From positions 124,001 to 188,000 of the forward strand of contig KV423935.1 in assembly GCA_001632435.1 (NCBI GenBank): 64,000 bases of DNA. Direction: 5' to 3'. Positions 42,289 to 54,915 of this stretch are shown here, piece after piece. The notes below the pieces were generated by a model. That model was not told where the DNA came from. It did not search any database and saw nothing but the letters and a program-made list of their open reading frames with translations. Source of the stretch: Calocera cornea HHB12733 (Eukaryota; Basidiomycota; Dacrymycetes; Dacrymycetales; Dacrymycetaceae). The first letter of the stretch is position 1; every line of letters begins with the position of its first letter. The translations under genes and the position numbers were made by a program.

Positions 42289-44306
42289 ATGGCGGGGTCG
42301 AAGGAAGAGCCGCCATGGATGATCAAGTGGGATGGACTTCTGGAGCCTGACGAGAAGGAACAGCTTCGACTGCCTCCGGACCCGAAGATGCAAGCGATCG
42401 TGCGACCCATCGAGGCCGAGGTCAGGTCACTCTGGTATTCTAGTCCGAGTAGGAACGTGCTGCAGGCCATGCAGAAGCATTTGGGGAAAGATTTGCTTGC
42501 TGCTCCGTGTACCTCCTGCCCATACCGAAATCGAAGACCCCACAGCAGTCGGAGTTGCGTAAACGCATCAGCACGAAATGCAAGGTTCTGCAGTGGGAGT
42601 CGGCGACGCCTCCTGAATTGGCTACGACCAGCCAGATCCTCGTAGACAAAGGGCAAACAAGATCGTAGACTCTTCGGAACGCATGGCTTCCGCTGTTTGG
42701 CGCGCCTCCACCGGATTCATTTGGAACACAGCTCGGGGTATTACTGTTCATGGACGACAAGTTTGCGCTGGACGCTGAGAAGGCACGACGGTCCCAGAAT
42801 ACAGTGTCAAACCCCACCGTTGTGCCTGAAGACACACACGCGCTTGAGTCTACGGGTACAGCACCGGTCCCGAGCCTGCATCCCGAGCCGAAGTCGAAGC
42901 CCAACCGCTTGCGTGGGGAGATCGACGTCAGTGCTTACACTGGTATTGAGGTCTGACGCTGATTGATGGCACATGCTCCAGGATGTCGCGCTGGCAACAC
43001 GCAAGCAGGAATACTCCTCGTCAATTCCTCGCTGGTGGCTAGATATAGGGCCGCCTCTGGTCCAGAAAGCCCTGGACTCGTTCTATACAACTCCTGAATG
43101 GTCCTTCTATCCACCTCTACCGGTCGTGAAGGACGTATTGTTGTTGCAAGAAGGATGACAAACCCTTAATTGCAGTTCTAAAACTGACATGCTCGGTAGG
43201 TTTTCCTACCTTCTCGCGTACTCTAGAGGCTCTCAACGACCTGGAGCTACAGGTATGGATGCAAATACAATCAATTCACTTTCACAAGCTGACTGTAGCC
43301 AAGGCCGGTGCCTTCGAGGCTTATATTCATGCCATCGTCAAAGAGCATGGAATGGATATCGCCATCAAATTTTTAGACGACTTGTTTCGGCCTTGCCTGA
43401 ATGTTGTCTACGAATACCTCCAGAAAGGAGTTGCTGCTAGATTCGGACGCAGACTCCCACGTGACAGGTACCAACTGGGCAGCAATCGCCAAAGTCACGG
43501 AGCTCGCACAACTGCCTCCTCGCTGAGGGCCAGTCATCAGCGCGGAGACACGAGCCGATATACAGACCAATCCGGGCATTTCGAGGAGGTCATAGCTCCT
43601 CTGCACTGACGCATACCCGCGTCCCCCTTCGAATTCCATCAGCGCGCTACCGAAGGGGAAGTGCTGAGACTCAATCATCACCCAGACATCGGACGCAGCG
43701 ATAGACTCAGTGATCGCAGACGTGGATGACATCCCAATATCCGAGCGACCATAATCAACCTCCACCTACGAGCTATTTCCGGCTCGACGGCGCAGTGCGC
43801 GCGGCTCGTCGTCGGATCCGTTAAAGGACGATCTTATGATGACTATCAGCAGCACTGATGAGGAGTCTCTTCTTGACCGGCAAGAGGACGGAGGAGATCC
43901 TCCTGCAGACCGGCTCTGGATGGGAATGATGCCGCCAGAGATGCCGGTGGCGGAGGAGCGAGCGCCGAGGGTGAACATCGCTAGCAAGCTGCATTATCTG
44001 CAGCTGGCTCGGGGGCAGATGCAGGGGGTGGGGTTGAGGACATATGCGGCTCGGAGGCCGCTAGAGAAGCCGTGGGTGGACCAGGATCTTGCTGTCGCGG
44101 CTCATGAACTGCTCCAGGAGCAGAGGACTGGACGGGAAGGGGAGCAAGAAACTGCCATGCTCGAGGATCCAGGCCTGCAGAATGTGCTGCGGAACCGACC
44201 AGGAGCAGCGCGGTGGAACCCGAGACCGCCGCAGTTGAGTGAGGACGCGACGAAGCTCCTGAGAAGTATAAAGAGGTTGTTCAAGCTCGCCCCGCCCCTG
44301 CGGTGA
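42289..44306 (+). pseudogene. Decayed multi-exon gene of unknown family
   Basis: A good first exon (42289-42506, MAGSKEEPPWMIKWDGLLEP..) and plausible exons 42572-42641, 42732-42926 and 42982-43153 (SIPRWWLDIGPPLVQKAL, WSFYPPLPVVKDVLLLQEG) lead to 43200 onward (FPTFSRTLEALNDLELQVW, LFRPCLNVVYEYLQK). Three kinds of damage follow. The intron 43154-43199 begins GA rather than GT. A +1 shift near 43430 moves the text from QKGVAARF to ELLLDSDADSHVTGTNW. In that frame four stops occur (43524, 43593, 43665, 43752) before an open tail to 44306 (LWMGMMPPEMPVAEE, KPWVDQDLAVAAHELL). I do not recognise the family. If unseen introns remove the stops, it could still be a gene. Confidence 0.6.
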
Positions 44307-44586
44307 AAGAGCTGCTTAGTTGTCAAGGCGGTGTGCAGAGCACAAGCAGACATTGCGGTAGTCGTATAGACAGTAATTATATAGTTAGTACTTCACTTTC
44401 TTTCATGTTCGGGAGCAAGCAGCGAAGCCGAAGCCCAAATGAGCGTGGCGGAAGCAATGGTCGATGACGTCCTTTGGTGCTCATTGCGGGGGCCTGGCGG
44501 CCAACCCTGCCCAACCCGCACCCGCACCCGCACCCGCTCATCGCCGCTCTCATACCCGTGTGAGAGCATATCATCACCGGGTGTTC

Positions 44587-45838
44587 ATGTCAGAGGACAA
44601 CCCCTGGGAATCATTCGAGCGCTCACACCCGCATCACCACATCAACACAGTGCCCACAGACGACGACGACGCAGTGGCAGCCAACAACACCGGCACCACG
44701 ACGAACGGGACAGACGCCCCCTACCGCTCCGCACCTCCGCCGGACGACGAAGAGTTCGTGGACCAGATCGAGCATCCCCAGCATACCGAACGAACCGCCC
44801 TCATGGCCTCCCACACAAACCCCGCGATGGGCGGGTTCCCCGCCGACGACCCGCTCGTGCGGCAGGCGCTCGCCCTCATCCGCCTGCAGGTCCTCACCCC
44901 GCTCTCCGTGCTCGTCAGCATCGGCGCGAGCTTGGTGTGCGCGATAGTGGTGCGGCCGACGATGGGCGAGATCAGCAAGAATCACCCGACGAGCTTGACC
45001 CCGCTCAACTTGATGGTCGGGATCTACTGGCTCGTGCTGTGGCTCATGTTGGTCGGGTACTGCGTGCTGCTCGTCATAGCCAGAAAAGAGGAGACAAAGG
45101 TGCGACTCTCCCCGCCGTCCTCCCTACATATACTAAATATATGCGCCTAGGCAACAATAGTGCACGGCGTCGGCCTCCGATTCGTGATCGCCAACTGGTT
45201 CCTGGCATTTTGGAGCATCGCCTTCGCCCTCCAAGCGTTCATCGCGGCCCTAGTCCTGCTCTCGATCACCCTACTGCTCCTTCTCTCCGTCTGGGTCACG
45301 CTGGTCTTCCACCCGCCCCACCTCTCGCGGCCCCTGGACTTCGTCTGCATCCACGCACCCATCAGGCTCCTGACGATGGCGCTACTGATGCTGGCCCTGC
45401 CACACGCGGTGTTCCTCGCCGTCGGGTGGGTGGACAAGCTCAAAGCACCGGAGGGCGGCGGGGACGTGGACTGGGGCAAGTGGGCCTGGCCCGCTTTCGG
45501 CTTCATCGTCGGCCTGAACGTGGGTCTTCCCCCCCAATTCTCACGCCAGAGTACTACTTACTAATACGCGGCAGACCGTGGGCCTAATCAACGTCGCCTG
45601 GAAACGCGACGTCATCTCTGCCCTAGCCGGCGTGTGGCTCGTCCTCTCCATCGGCCTCTCGCGCCCCAAGCCCGCCCCGGTCTTCGCAGCAGTCATCCTG
45701 TTCACGGTTCTCTACCCGCTCACGTGGATTGCTGCGTTCGCGTGGGCGACGCTGAGGAAGGGTGAGAGTGAGGGACGCATTGTGCTGCCGCCGGATGAGG
45801 AGGAGAGGCTCGTGCAGGATGAGGAGGCCGTTGCGTAG
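44587..45838 (+). CDS. Multi-pass membrane protein, conserved fungal, function unknown
   Basis: Exons are 44587-45099, 45151-45519 and 45575-45838: 381 aa, phases closed. Residues 1-95 are polar with Asp/Asn/Thr runs. About seven helices follow: VLTPLSVLVSIGASLVCAIVV, LMVGIYWLVLWLMLVGYCVLLVIA, FVIANWFLAFWSIAFALQAFIAALVLLS, LLLLLSVWVTLVFH, IRLLTMALLMLALPHAVFLAVGW, WPAFGFIVGL and ISALAGVWLVLSIGLS/VFAAVILFTVLYPLTWIAAFAWA. A short acidic cytosolic tail (DEEERLVQDEE) closes the protein. The start MSEDNPWESF was preferred to ATGs at 44439/44464, whose leader is Ala/Pro-rich noise. No pathway can be inferred; MTG2 follows 248 bp downstream on the same strand. Confidence 0.8.
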
Positions 45839-46085
45839 TGAGAAGGCTCCTAGTGACTGATGTTGGGAGTGGGGGGCGGACTCGTTTATGACCTTTCTCT
45901 CTCTTGATTGTGTGCGGATGGTACCTTCTGCATATACTTCATGTATCCTTATTCCCCTGCCTGATGCCTGCGTCCTTTGCTGCCTGGAGCCCGGCCCCGG
46001 TGCACGTGACCAGACCCCTACTCAGGAATTTCGCGGTCCTCCTAATCGAGCGCCTCTGCACTAGCACATACCCAAGCTGCAGTAC

Positions 46086-47895
46086 ATGTTCCCCTCCCTC
46101 CCCGCCTCCTCCTCCCTCTTTATCTGCCACTCATGCTCCCACCGCCTCCGCCTCCCCCACCACCGAGCGTTCTCCGCCTCCGCGACAGCGAACGAACGCG
46201 CCCGCTGGGTACGCGGCAAGGTCGTCCCTCCCAAGCGGGTACCGTTGCAGATTACGCCACAGCTCGAGTTTGAGGATGCGGTTAAGGCGGTAGATCTGAT
46301 GGGCGTTAAAAGGAGAGTGGATGAGAAGCGGCGACAGGGGGTGCGTTCTGCTCTGAATGCGCTCGGCCATCGGCGGGCCAGAGGGAGCACATGCTGACCG
46401 ACGTCTAGGGACGAACTTTCCTCGACCACCTCCTAATAGATGTTCGTGCTGGGCATGGAGGGGACGGCAGCGTCGCTTTTTTTAGGGACGTACACCAGCC
46501 GAATGGCCCGCCCTCAGGCGGGAACGGCGGTGCGGGCGGGGACGTCCTCATCCGCGCTGTGCCCGGGATGACATCTCTCTCCGGTATCGCCCAGCTCTTG
46601 AAGGGCGAGCGCGGGGGCCATGGGAGTGGCAAGTGGCGGCACGGGAAGCGCGGGCAGGACGTGATTATCAAGGTCCCTGTTGGTACCGTCGTGCGGGAGG
46701 TCAGCAGGGGGAAGGTCATCAACCCGTGGGACGACGGCATGCTCGCGGCTGAGTACCCGGAGTGGGCGGCGCTCACGCCCGAGGAGCAAGACAAGCTGCG
46801 GCGCAAGCGCGTGTGGGTGCACTACCCGCAGAAGGAGGATGATAATGCGAAAGATGAGCTGTTCCTCAATGCGGAGGCGCAGTTGAGGAAGGAGATGAAG
46901 GCACAGCTTTGGAGGGAGAGGAAGGAGCAGGAGGAGAGGCCCGCCCTGGAGCTCGATTTGAGCGAGCCGACTGTGGGGGACAGTATCGTACTGGCTAGGG
47001 GAGGCAAAGGAGGGCTCGGGAACCCGTATTTTGCTAATACGGAGGTGAGAAAACCAATGTGGGCCACAAAGGGGAAGGAAGGAGAGAGCATGCGCTTGTT
47101 CTTGGAGCTCAAGCTACTTGCGGATGTGGGGTTGGTCGGACTGCCGAATGCGGGTGAGTGGCACAGTTTTCGTAAAATCATGCTGTCCTGACCGGTATGT
47201 ATACAGGGAAGAGCACGCTGCTACGAGCCCTCACGAACGCGAGAGCAGAAGTTGCGGGATACGCGTTCACCACCCTCAACCCGCAGATCGGCACTGTACA
47301 GTTATTCCACGACGGTGGGTTCGGCCCCACCGACTCGCGTCCGATCACGCACTCGCAAGATGAGCGAGAGCTGGCCGACCTCGGCCTGCTGCCCCCGCCC
47401 ACAAGAACCATCCACGCGTGGGACCGATCCGAACAGGGCCGACTGACGATATGCGACAACCCTGGGCTGCTGCACCGGGCGAGCGAGGACGTCGGGCTGG
47501 GGCACACGTTCCTCCGGAGCGTGGAGCGCGCGAGGGCGCTCGTCTATGTTGTCGATCTGAGCTCCCCGGCACCGTGGGACGACCTGTATGTGCTCAAGCA
47601 TGAGCTGGAGGCGTACCGTCCTGGACTGTCGGATCAGGCGCGGCTGATCGTCGCGAACAAGGCTGACCTGCTCGGGGCGCGGGAAGAGGGGGTCGAGCTG
47701 GACCCGGAGGAGCGGCACGAGAAGGAGCGGGAGGCGTGGGAGAAGGTGCAGCGGTTAGAGGACCTCAGTGGTGGTCTGGATGTCGTGCCTGTCAGCGCGA
47801 AGTTCAGGATGGGACTGAATAGAGTCGTCGCTCTGCTGCGGGAGTATGTGGCAGAGTCGAAGGAGAAAGACGAGTCCGGAACTAATGTATTGTAA
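46086..47895 (+). CDS. MTG2: Mitochondrial Obg-type GTPase MTG2
   Basis: Exons are 46086-46340, 46409-47153 and 47207-47895: 562 aa, phases closed. A basic, hydroxylated N-terminus (MFPSLPASSSLFICHSCSHR) looks like a mitochondrial presequence. The glycine-rich Obg fold follows: RAGHGGDGSVAFFRD, GPPSGGNGGAGGDV, GRGGHGSGKWRHGKRGQD-like, VLARGGKGGLGNPYFA. The G domain has G1 GLPNAGKST (split by intron 2), G3 DNPG, G4 NKAD and G5 SAK. Family role: assembly of the mitochondrial large ribosomal subunit on the inner membrane. A charged insert (KLRRKRVWVHYPQKEDDNAKD..) of about 70 residues in the Obg domain is longer than in bacterial Obg. Confidence 0.93.
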
Positions 47896-47973
47896 TACTG
47901 GTACAATGATCATCCGGTTATTGTAATGTACATCCTGACCTCTCTCCTCTGGTTATACGTGATCTCCCGGGTA

Positions 47974-49675
47974 CTATCTGAAGTCGACTATGCCAAGATA
48001 CCTGTCCACGGCTTCCTTCGAGACCTCTGGCCCGCTGGGGCCAGAGAGGAGACGCAAGCGTGCACGAATGTCCCGCATTTTCGTAGTAACATCGTTCCAT
48101 ACCCCGTCCTCGTCGAACTCGTCGAGCCAGAAATACGCTCTGGAGAAGACACTGATCCTCGAAACATCCAAAGAGGATGAAATCTTGACCAGAAAATCCG
48201 CCGCTTGGTCATTGTCGTCGATATAGTATTTCCTGACTCTGAGATGCAGCAGCCGTGCTCTGGGCGGGGCTTCGAGCTCAGGAAATTGATCGGCCGGTGC
48301 TCGGATAGACTGCAGTTGGATGGTGTCCAGCTGCGGGCAGTTCTTCGTCAGCGCGACCAGCGACCGAAACGTCGGTCCCGGGGGGCTGTCCTCGTCGTTC
48401 CACATTAGCGCAAACTCCTTGAGCTCCGGCCACGCAAGCGTCATGCTCTCGATGATTTCGTCGTCCACGCTGCGTCGTAGTGGTATGCTGACGAACAAAA
48501 ACACGTTTCGCAGTCTTCGACAGGCGAAGAGCGCAGTCAAGCTTCCCCAGAAATCGTCGGCGTCGCCCCCCTTCAGTTCACCATGGAATCGCAGGTCGAG
48601 CGCCTCGATTTGCGGAAAGCGCACTACGGCGGCGATGGGTCGCTGCACATCTTCAGCCAACGAAAGGCCGTCTTGCCCCGACAGCCAGAGTGTCATTGTC
48701 TGCAGTTCCTCCGGATCCATGCGCTCGAGAATGTAATTTGTGAGCCGTGTCGGGCGGGCCCTGAGCTCCAGCCGGTGAAGTGCGCACAGATGTCGCTCGC
48801 ATGACAGACCGTGTCCCAAGGAAGCGGACGACACGACATCATCCTCGTAGTTCCCACCGCGGAGAATGAGCGTCCCGAGGTGCGAGCAATGGTCGAGGTT
48901 CTGCAACACGTCTGCGCCGAAGGACGCCGGTCCGCCCTCGAACGACTCGAGATATGGTAGCTTGCCAATCAGGCGCGCAAAGGATCTCGTCAGATCTTGG
49001 GAGTTGGGTAGTCCACCAGGAAGCGAGATTTGCCGCAGGTTCGGCGCGGTGAGCGGAAGGCTTCCAAGCAGCGAGGTGAGATCGCCCTTGTGCGTCGGAT
49101 TCCCAAGCTGGATGCTGAAGCTTTCGAGGTACGGAAGCTCGCTCGCAAACAGCGGCTTGACGTGCTCAATGTGTCGTCCGTAAGCTGGATCGAGCTTGAA
49201 AGACCGCAGGTTTGGCAGCAGCGGTGTGAACGCTGATTCGCGTGCAATGACGGCGAGCTTGCTGAGCAGGTTTGAGAGGTGCTCCACATCGGTGTCAAAT
49301 CCGTTATGTCCTTCCGGTATAACGATCCACCAGGCACCCGAGAGGTTGAGATGCTTTATGGATGGCACGTAAAGGTCGAAACGCGCCGCGGTTCGGATGA
49401 CTCGCTGCCTTCGCTCGGCCTCGTCTTCCGTTGGCGGCTGAAACAGATCAGCTACCCATTTGAAGAAGCCAGGGCAAGTTACGCACACCCTTCTTGTACT
49501 CCCCGCACACTCTCAGAAGATGCAACAACTGATGATAGTCCGAGTATTCGTACAGCTCCTGCACCGCAGGGTGGAAGATCGCCCGGCTGGTCCCAGCGAG
49601 GACAGCAAGCTCGGAGGGCCTCGCGAAGAGGCATATCAGATGGAGTACGTCGGAGATCTGAAATATGCGACACAT
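47974..49675 (-). CDS. F-box / leucine-rich-repeat protein
   Basis: Proposed exons (minus) are 49675-49489 and 49451-47974, 554 aa. The N-terminus is F-box-like: ISDVLHLICLFARPSELAVLAGTSRAIFHPAVQELYEY. Irregular LRRs follow: IKHLNLSGAW, LPNLRSFKLDP, LPYLESFSIQLG, APNLRQISLPGG, CSHLGTLILRGG, LHRLELRA, FPQIEALDLRF, CRRLRNVFLFV and CPQLDTIQLQS. Such proteins recruit targets to SCF ubiquitin ligases; the target is unknown, and this family is hugely expanded in Agaricomycetes. The joining intron would be only 37 nt (GTGTGC..GTAG), shorter than every other in the window. Without it the two frames do not meet, so a frameshift is the alternative explanation. Confidence 0.75.
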
Positions 49676-49916
49676 AGCGCCAGAGCTTATGGTCTCTGCC
49701 TGGCTACATTAGTTGGCGCGGTGGGTGCCTGCAGCTAAGGAGGAGGTCGTGCGCTGATGCGGGGAAGGAGAGGACCCTACTATCAGCGTGCTTCCGGAAG
49801 CGGCCGTCCTTCACTTTCAGGTAGGCGACCAGAAATAGGCTCCGCACTTCCACGACGCGTTCACACTGACACGACCTCGCCGAAACGCACCTTGATTCTC
49901 CCCAAAACTACTTGCC

Positions 49917-50741
49917 ATGGACACATTGAAGCAACTACGAAGAATGGGCGTGAGGCAGGTGGGTCGGTGATGCTCTCAACTAGGATGCAGGGACTAAAAC
50001 GAATCACTAGATCCTCCTCCAAGCGCTCACATTCGCTGCGGTCCTCGCGTCAGGTCTGATGATGTGGAAGGCGCTCGGGCTGGTGTGCAATACCGAGTCT
50101 CCAATCGTTGTGGTGCTGAGGTGCGTTCTCTTATTGCTATTGGAAGGTTCAATCTCACGTCCGCATAGTGGATCCATGGAGCCCGCATTCAAGCGAGGAG
50201 ACCTGCTTTTCCTGACCAACTTCCCGAATGAGAAGTTCGAGGTCGGGGATATCACAGTGTACAAGCTGCCGCACCAGGGGATCCCGATCGTACATCGTGT
50301 GGTTGAGGCGCATGATGAGTGCGTTCTTTCCTTCATGCAAGACAGGAGCGTTGGGACATGCTGACCCCGCGCATTCGCCTGTAGCTTGACAGAGAGCTTC
50401 AGCTCAACCGTGCTGGACCAGTTCCTCCTGACGAAAGGCGACAACAACGCTGAGGACGACAAGGTTCTCTACGGATCGCAGATGAAGTGGCTCAAGCGGA
50501 GCAACGTAATAGGGCGGGTGAAGGGGTACGCCGTACTTCGTTCCATCCCGTCCTCATTTCTAACACGTCTGGCAGATTCCTCCCCTACGTCGGATATGTA
50601 ACAATAGTGCTCGTATGTCCTCCGGCCCTCATCTCATATCGCCCCCCACTGATTGACCGCTCTGTGCAGAACGACTTCCCCCAGCTGAAGTACGCCCTCC
50701 TGGGCGGTCTGGGCCTGTTGGCACTGATACAGAAGGAATGA
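49917..50741 (+). CDS. SEC11: Signal peptidase complex catalytic subunit SEC11
   Basis: Six exons: 49917-49958, 50011-50120, 50169-50318, 50385-50525, 50576-50612 (37 nt) and 50670-50741; 183 aa, phases closed. A short N-terminal arm ([14 protein letters not shown]) and one membrane anchor ([20 protein letters not shown]) precede the S26 protease core. The catalytic Ser is in SGSMEPAF, with its codon split by intron 2. The His is in IPIVHRVVE, and [10 protein letters not shown] is the conserved Asp box. Then come GRVKGFLPYVGY and a C-terminal hydrophobic segment ([12 protein letters not shown]). It cleaves signal peptides of secreted proteins in the ER lumen. Length matches yeast Sec11 (167 aa) and relatives. 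Confidence 0.94.
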
Positions 50742-51497
50742 CGAGCGATACCCTCAGTCTTGCGCTGTAATTGCATACCGGTTGGAGGTGTCAGTGTGGG
50801 GTCGATTCCGCTTTGGCCTTTGTCCACATTGGGACGAATAAGGGACGCCTTTCTGCCTGCGGCGACTCAGCGTGCCTGGGAGTCTTGTGCGGAACGTCAC
50901 CTAACCACTAAGGAAGCAGACCCGTGACAGATGCTAGTCTATCAACAATGACCCGTGATGATGTTGGTTCAGGAAAGGCGCCCTTCGCTGGCGCTTATCG
51001 GCCCAGAGCATCATAGAGGACCGTGAAGCTCAGAACTAGTTTCGCACGGTCTCAACTCGACGGGGATTGTTTTGTTCCTTCGCGCCATAGCGCAGCATTG
51101 TATTGTTGAAACCTGTATGTAATGAATCCCGACGCCCAATAGACCAACAAACGAGCGATAAAGACGCTCGGAGCAAACAAACAACAGACAAGGAGACGTA
51201 TGTAACAGGGAGGTGAGAATAGTAAAATGTAACAAAGGAAGTCGTCTCTAGGAAGGATGGAGCCGTGCTGCGTGAGAGGAGAGCGGCGAGAGGAGAGTAT
51301 GACCGGGGACTAAGACGACCTATGATACACAGCGAGCGCGAAAGTCTTCCCAAGCAGTACTGAAACATAAAGAGGATAGAAAAGAGTGAGTATCAGAGAC
51401 TGCAGAACATAGTTCTAGATATCGTGAACCGCCTTCCGTGTTGGGGTATGTTACTTTTTGTGTTGGATTGTCTCCAATACTGTCGTTTACGTGATGT
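50742..51497. other. Intergenic, SEC11 / TF (convergent)
   Basis: 0.76 kb between the convergent 3' ends; no gene seen. Confidence 0.5.
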
Positions 51498-54400
51498 TCA
51501 CGAGAAGCTGTAGGCATGCCATTGTTCTGTAGGCTGATACGCAGCTCTTGAATCCGGATCCCAGGGCATCGGTGCGAGCCCAACCTCGTAACCAGTGTTC
51601 ATAGCGGCGTCGGGAAGAGTGAGCATTGTGTGATCGCCCTCATCTCCATCCTGTTTGGTGGGTGGAGGCGCAGATGGCAGCATGTTGTTGTATCGAGAGG
51701 GGTCTACAGGCGTGGACGGTATTGACGGAGCCATGTTGTTCTGTGCTTGCTGGGCCATGTGCATTGGCATGGCGCGGCTCACTTCGGCAGTGATCAGCCG
51801 CGGGTTTACAGCACCTTGGAAGGTGGCGTCAGGTTGCTGTTCTTCCTGCGCAGCGTAGAAGATCTGCTGCGCCTGCTGCTGGCTCGGAGGGCCATACATG
51901 TTGCCGCCTGGATAGTAACCCATCTCGGGAGGAGGAGCGCCGGTATACTGTTGCGCAAACTCCTGCTGCGCCTGCTGAGCTTGGTGGAACTGAGCCGCGC
52001 CCGGCATGGCCACGCCAGAAGTTGGCGGTGGTGCTCCACCATGATACGTCGGCTTCCGCATAGTGACAGGCGAGTGAGTGGACGAGCCGCTGCTGGGCGT
52101 GCCGCGACTGGACGCGCCAGACGGCTCCGTATCGCGCCGGCGCACGCCGATAGAGGGCCGGTTCCTGCTGCGATCCTTTCCGCCGGTCGCGGCGCTGCTA
52201 GACGAGACTTTCTGCTGGTACGCCCACTCTGGAGTAGGCGCGACTGGCACAAAGGGCTCGACATCCTGTGGTGGAGGAGGATGAGTCGGAACGCGCACGC
52301 GCGGCTGCTGCTGCTGCTGGACCGGCTGAGGCACCGGTTGCTCGACAGATGGGCCAGGAGTGGGAGCGACGGAGCCGTTCGGGTACTGCAGACCGTGCTG
52401 ATAGGCCATTGCGGGAGGAACGTAGACCTCTGGCTCCGGGTCGTAGTCGTCCGACACGGTGGCAACCGCGGCACCGACGTATGGCATCTGGAAGTCGCCC
52501 TGCAGGTGCGGGTCGAGGTCGCCGTGCTTTCTCTTCTTCTGGCCGGCGTAGAGCAGCGTACCCTGCATAGCCTGATCGCACTTGTCACGCAGCATCTCCA
52601 CAACACGGAGCGCTTCGCTCGTCGCGCCCTCTGCGCCACCGCGAGCGGGTCCACGGCCCGTCGCAAGCATGGGATCGCGCATGATCTGGATCGCCGCGTC
52701 CAAGCTCTGCAAAGCCGGCTGCCGGTAGCTGCTGACCGGACCGCGGATGACGCTGTTTGCGCAGATGACGGCGGCGTGGAACAGCTGCCTGCCGAAAGAG
52801 TAGAACATGTACGTGGCCGGGCGCGTGTGACGGAGAACGGTATGCAAGATCTGGCTCGCGAAGACCAGCTGGTGCGCAGCCTCGACGCTGGCGAGGCGGG
52901 CTTGCCCAGGAGTCTCCACGCCTTGCGAGTCACGAGGCAGGAAGGGATGGAAGATCTTGAGCACGATCTGGTGGGCGATCGACGCGAGCTCGCAGCGCTG
53001 AGCAACCAGGAACGGCGGGCCGGAGGAAGCGACACCCTCGTCTGCGGCGAGCTGGAACTGGGGCGGAAGCGCGCTAAGCCAGTCCTTCACCTCCTGCGCC
53101 AGCGCGACTGCAGCTTTGATGTCGGGCTGGTTCTGGTCATCGTTGATAGGCGCACGCCGAATCTTCTTCACCAGCTGAGCGAGACTGGAAAAAGGAATGG
53201 CATGACACATAAACGACGAGCGTAGTAAAGGATGGGGAATGGGACTGACCGAGACTTGAGGATGAAGTACATGTAGTCAGAGTCGTCTGCCGGAGGAGGC
53301 AGCATCGACGTGCGCGGATACAGATGGCTGTCATCACAGTCAACTGGCAGATTGCAGTTGAAGGTGGCATCATCAATCAGCGGCGGCAGGGACATGCAGT
53401 CCGAGATGAAGCTGAGGTCGCGTTCAGAACGGGGCAGAGAGCCAAGAAAAGAATGACGTACACATCCAAGTAGTAGATATCCCACCAGACACGCCTCCTC
53501 ATCTCAGACTCGAACGGCGAGTACTTGCCAGGATGCGTATCGGGGTCGATGTGCAGGCCCATGGTGCGCGCGATGTTGATCATCTTGCCGACCTCGGGCA
53601 GGACGCTGTGCGCGACCCGCGGCTTGCCGTCGTGCAGCAGATACAGACACTGCATGCGCATCGCCATCAGGAAGTCGATGTCGTACGCGGCCGTGCGCTG
53701 CGCGACCTGTAGAGTCGACTGCGAGAGCGAGAAGTACTCCTCCGCCTTGAGGTACAGCGCCTGCGTGCCGGGCAGCGCGTCGTCGTACGGTGCCTGCCCG
53801 GTCGCCCAGCGCTTGGTCTCAGCAAGCGACTGCGCACCAAGGGCGAAAGCAGCGGCGACAGAGGCGAAGAACGTGAGCGAAGCGGGTGTCGTGGTTGGCG
53901 TTGGCGGCGGAGGGAACATGGCAGTCGTCATCGCCTGATCCTGCAGCGGGAGGGCGGCGAACATTGTCTGCACGCGATGGTGGAAGTCGTTCCAGTTCGT
54001 GCATGGATGCATGAAGAGCGTGAGCCTGAACTGCTCCATAATCGCATCCCTCAGCGGACCGTCCGGCAGTTTCTGGAGAAGCTGCGGGGTGACAGTTGGC
54101 GTGTTCGGATCCATGCCGAAACCGTACGAGTTGGGGTCGGGACTTGGGAAGAAGACTTCAGGCGAGGGGAAGATCTGCGCCCAACCGAGCTCGACGGGGA
54201 CGTCCGGCTCGAGAGGCTTGAGGTCGACATCGAAATCCACCTCGAGCTCTTGCAGCCAGACACCGGTAACGTCGTCGAGGCTGACGACGACGCTGGATCC
54301 GCCGTTGACAGCGACGAGGGACGTGGGGCGCGGGTCAGAGAGCACACCTGGCCTGAACCCCTCGGTGGTGAGCTTCCCGAGCTTCGACTCGAGGGTTAGG

Positions 54401-54915
54401 ACACGGTTGTGCAGCGATTGGACATCACTGGAAGATCGAGGGTTCAGCACAGTGCCTGATAACGGCCTAATGGGGACGTACACTTTCTCCGTCGCAGCCG
54501 CTGTGTACTGACACCGGGGCACGGTGTCGCGCTTGACGCAGGATCCACACGGCGTGCGGCGGTCGCACCTGAGCTTCAAGCGCTTGCACTGGGAGGAACG
54601 CGTAAGTCAGCGACAGGAGCAGTGCATATATGCGGGGGGACGCACCTCTGCGCATACGACGGTGATCCTCGACCGGATCCCGGCGTTGGACTGATGATGA
54701 GAGCTCGAGCTGGGGAGGGCGGCGCTGAGGCCGGAGGTGTCGAGCCTGTGGGAGCTGGACGTCGGGCGACTGTGGGACGAGCCGGGCTTGGACGGCATTG
54801 GGTCGTCCGAGTCAGGTTTGATCTCGACCATGTCGTCCGCCTGCTGCTGCGGGTGGTGATGGTGTCTGCGGTTCTGGTCCGGGCTGAGGGAGACGTGCGC
54901 AGGCCCGGATGACAT
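51498..54915 (-). CDS. Zn2Cys6 transcription factor with fungal-specific TF domain
   Basis: Exons (minus) are 54915-54646, 54588-53462, 53411-53250 and 53184-51498: 1081 aa, phases closed. The binuclear zinc cluster (CAECKRLKLRCDRRTPCGSCVKRDTVPRC-type, six Cys) spans the first intron, at residues 88-116. A short coiled stretch (VQSLHNRVLTLESKLGKL) follows as dimerisation helix. The middle homology region runs about 215-560, with MRRRVWWDIYYLDVFISDCMSLPP as its signature and later LFHAAVICANSVIRG. The last about 350 residues are Pro/Gln-rich (QPVPQPVQQQQQ, HQAQQAQQEFAQQY), a likely activation region, preceded by a nuclear-type KKRKHG. It binds DNA in the nucleus; targets cannot be inferred. 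Layout resembles XlnR-type regulators, but I do not claim orthology. Confidence 0.9.

Noticed and set aside
44439..45587. 382-aa plus-strand ORF overlapping the membrane-protein gene
   Set aside because: Shadow frame with Arg/Pro-rich composition; the overlapping frame encodes clear membrane helices with proper introns.
51747..53225. 492-aa plus-strand ORF antisense to the last TF exon
   Set aside because: Arg/His/Leu-rich antisense product of a GC-rich, Gln/Pro-rich exon; no start context, family or splicing logic.
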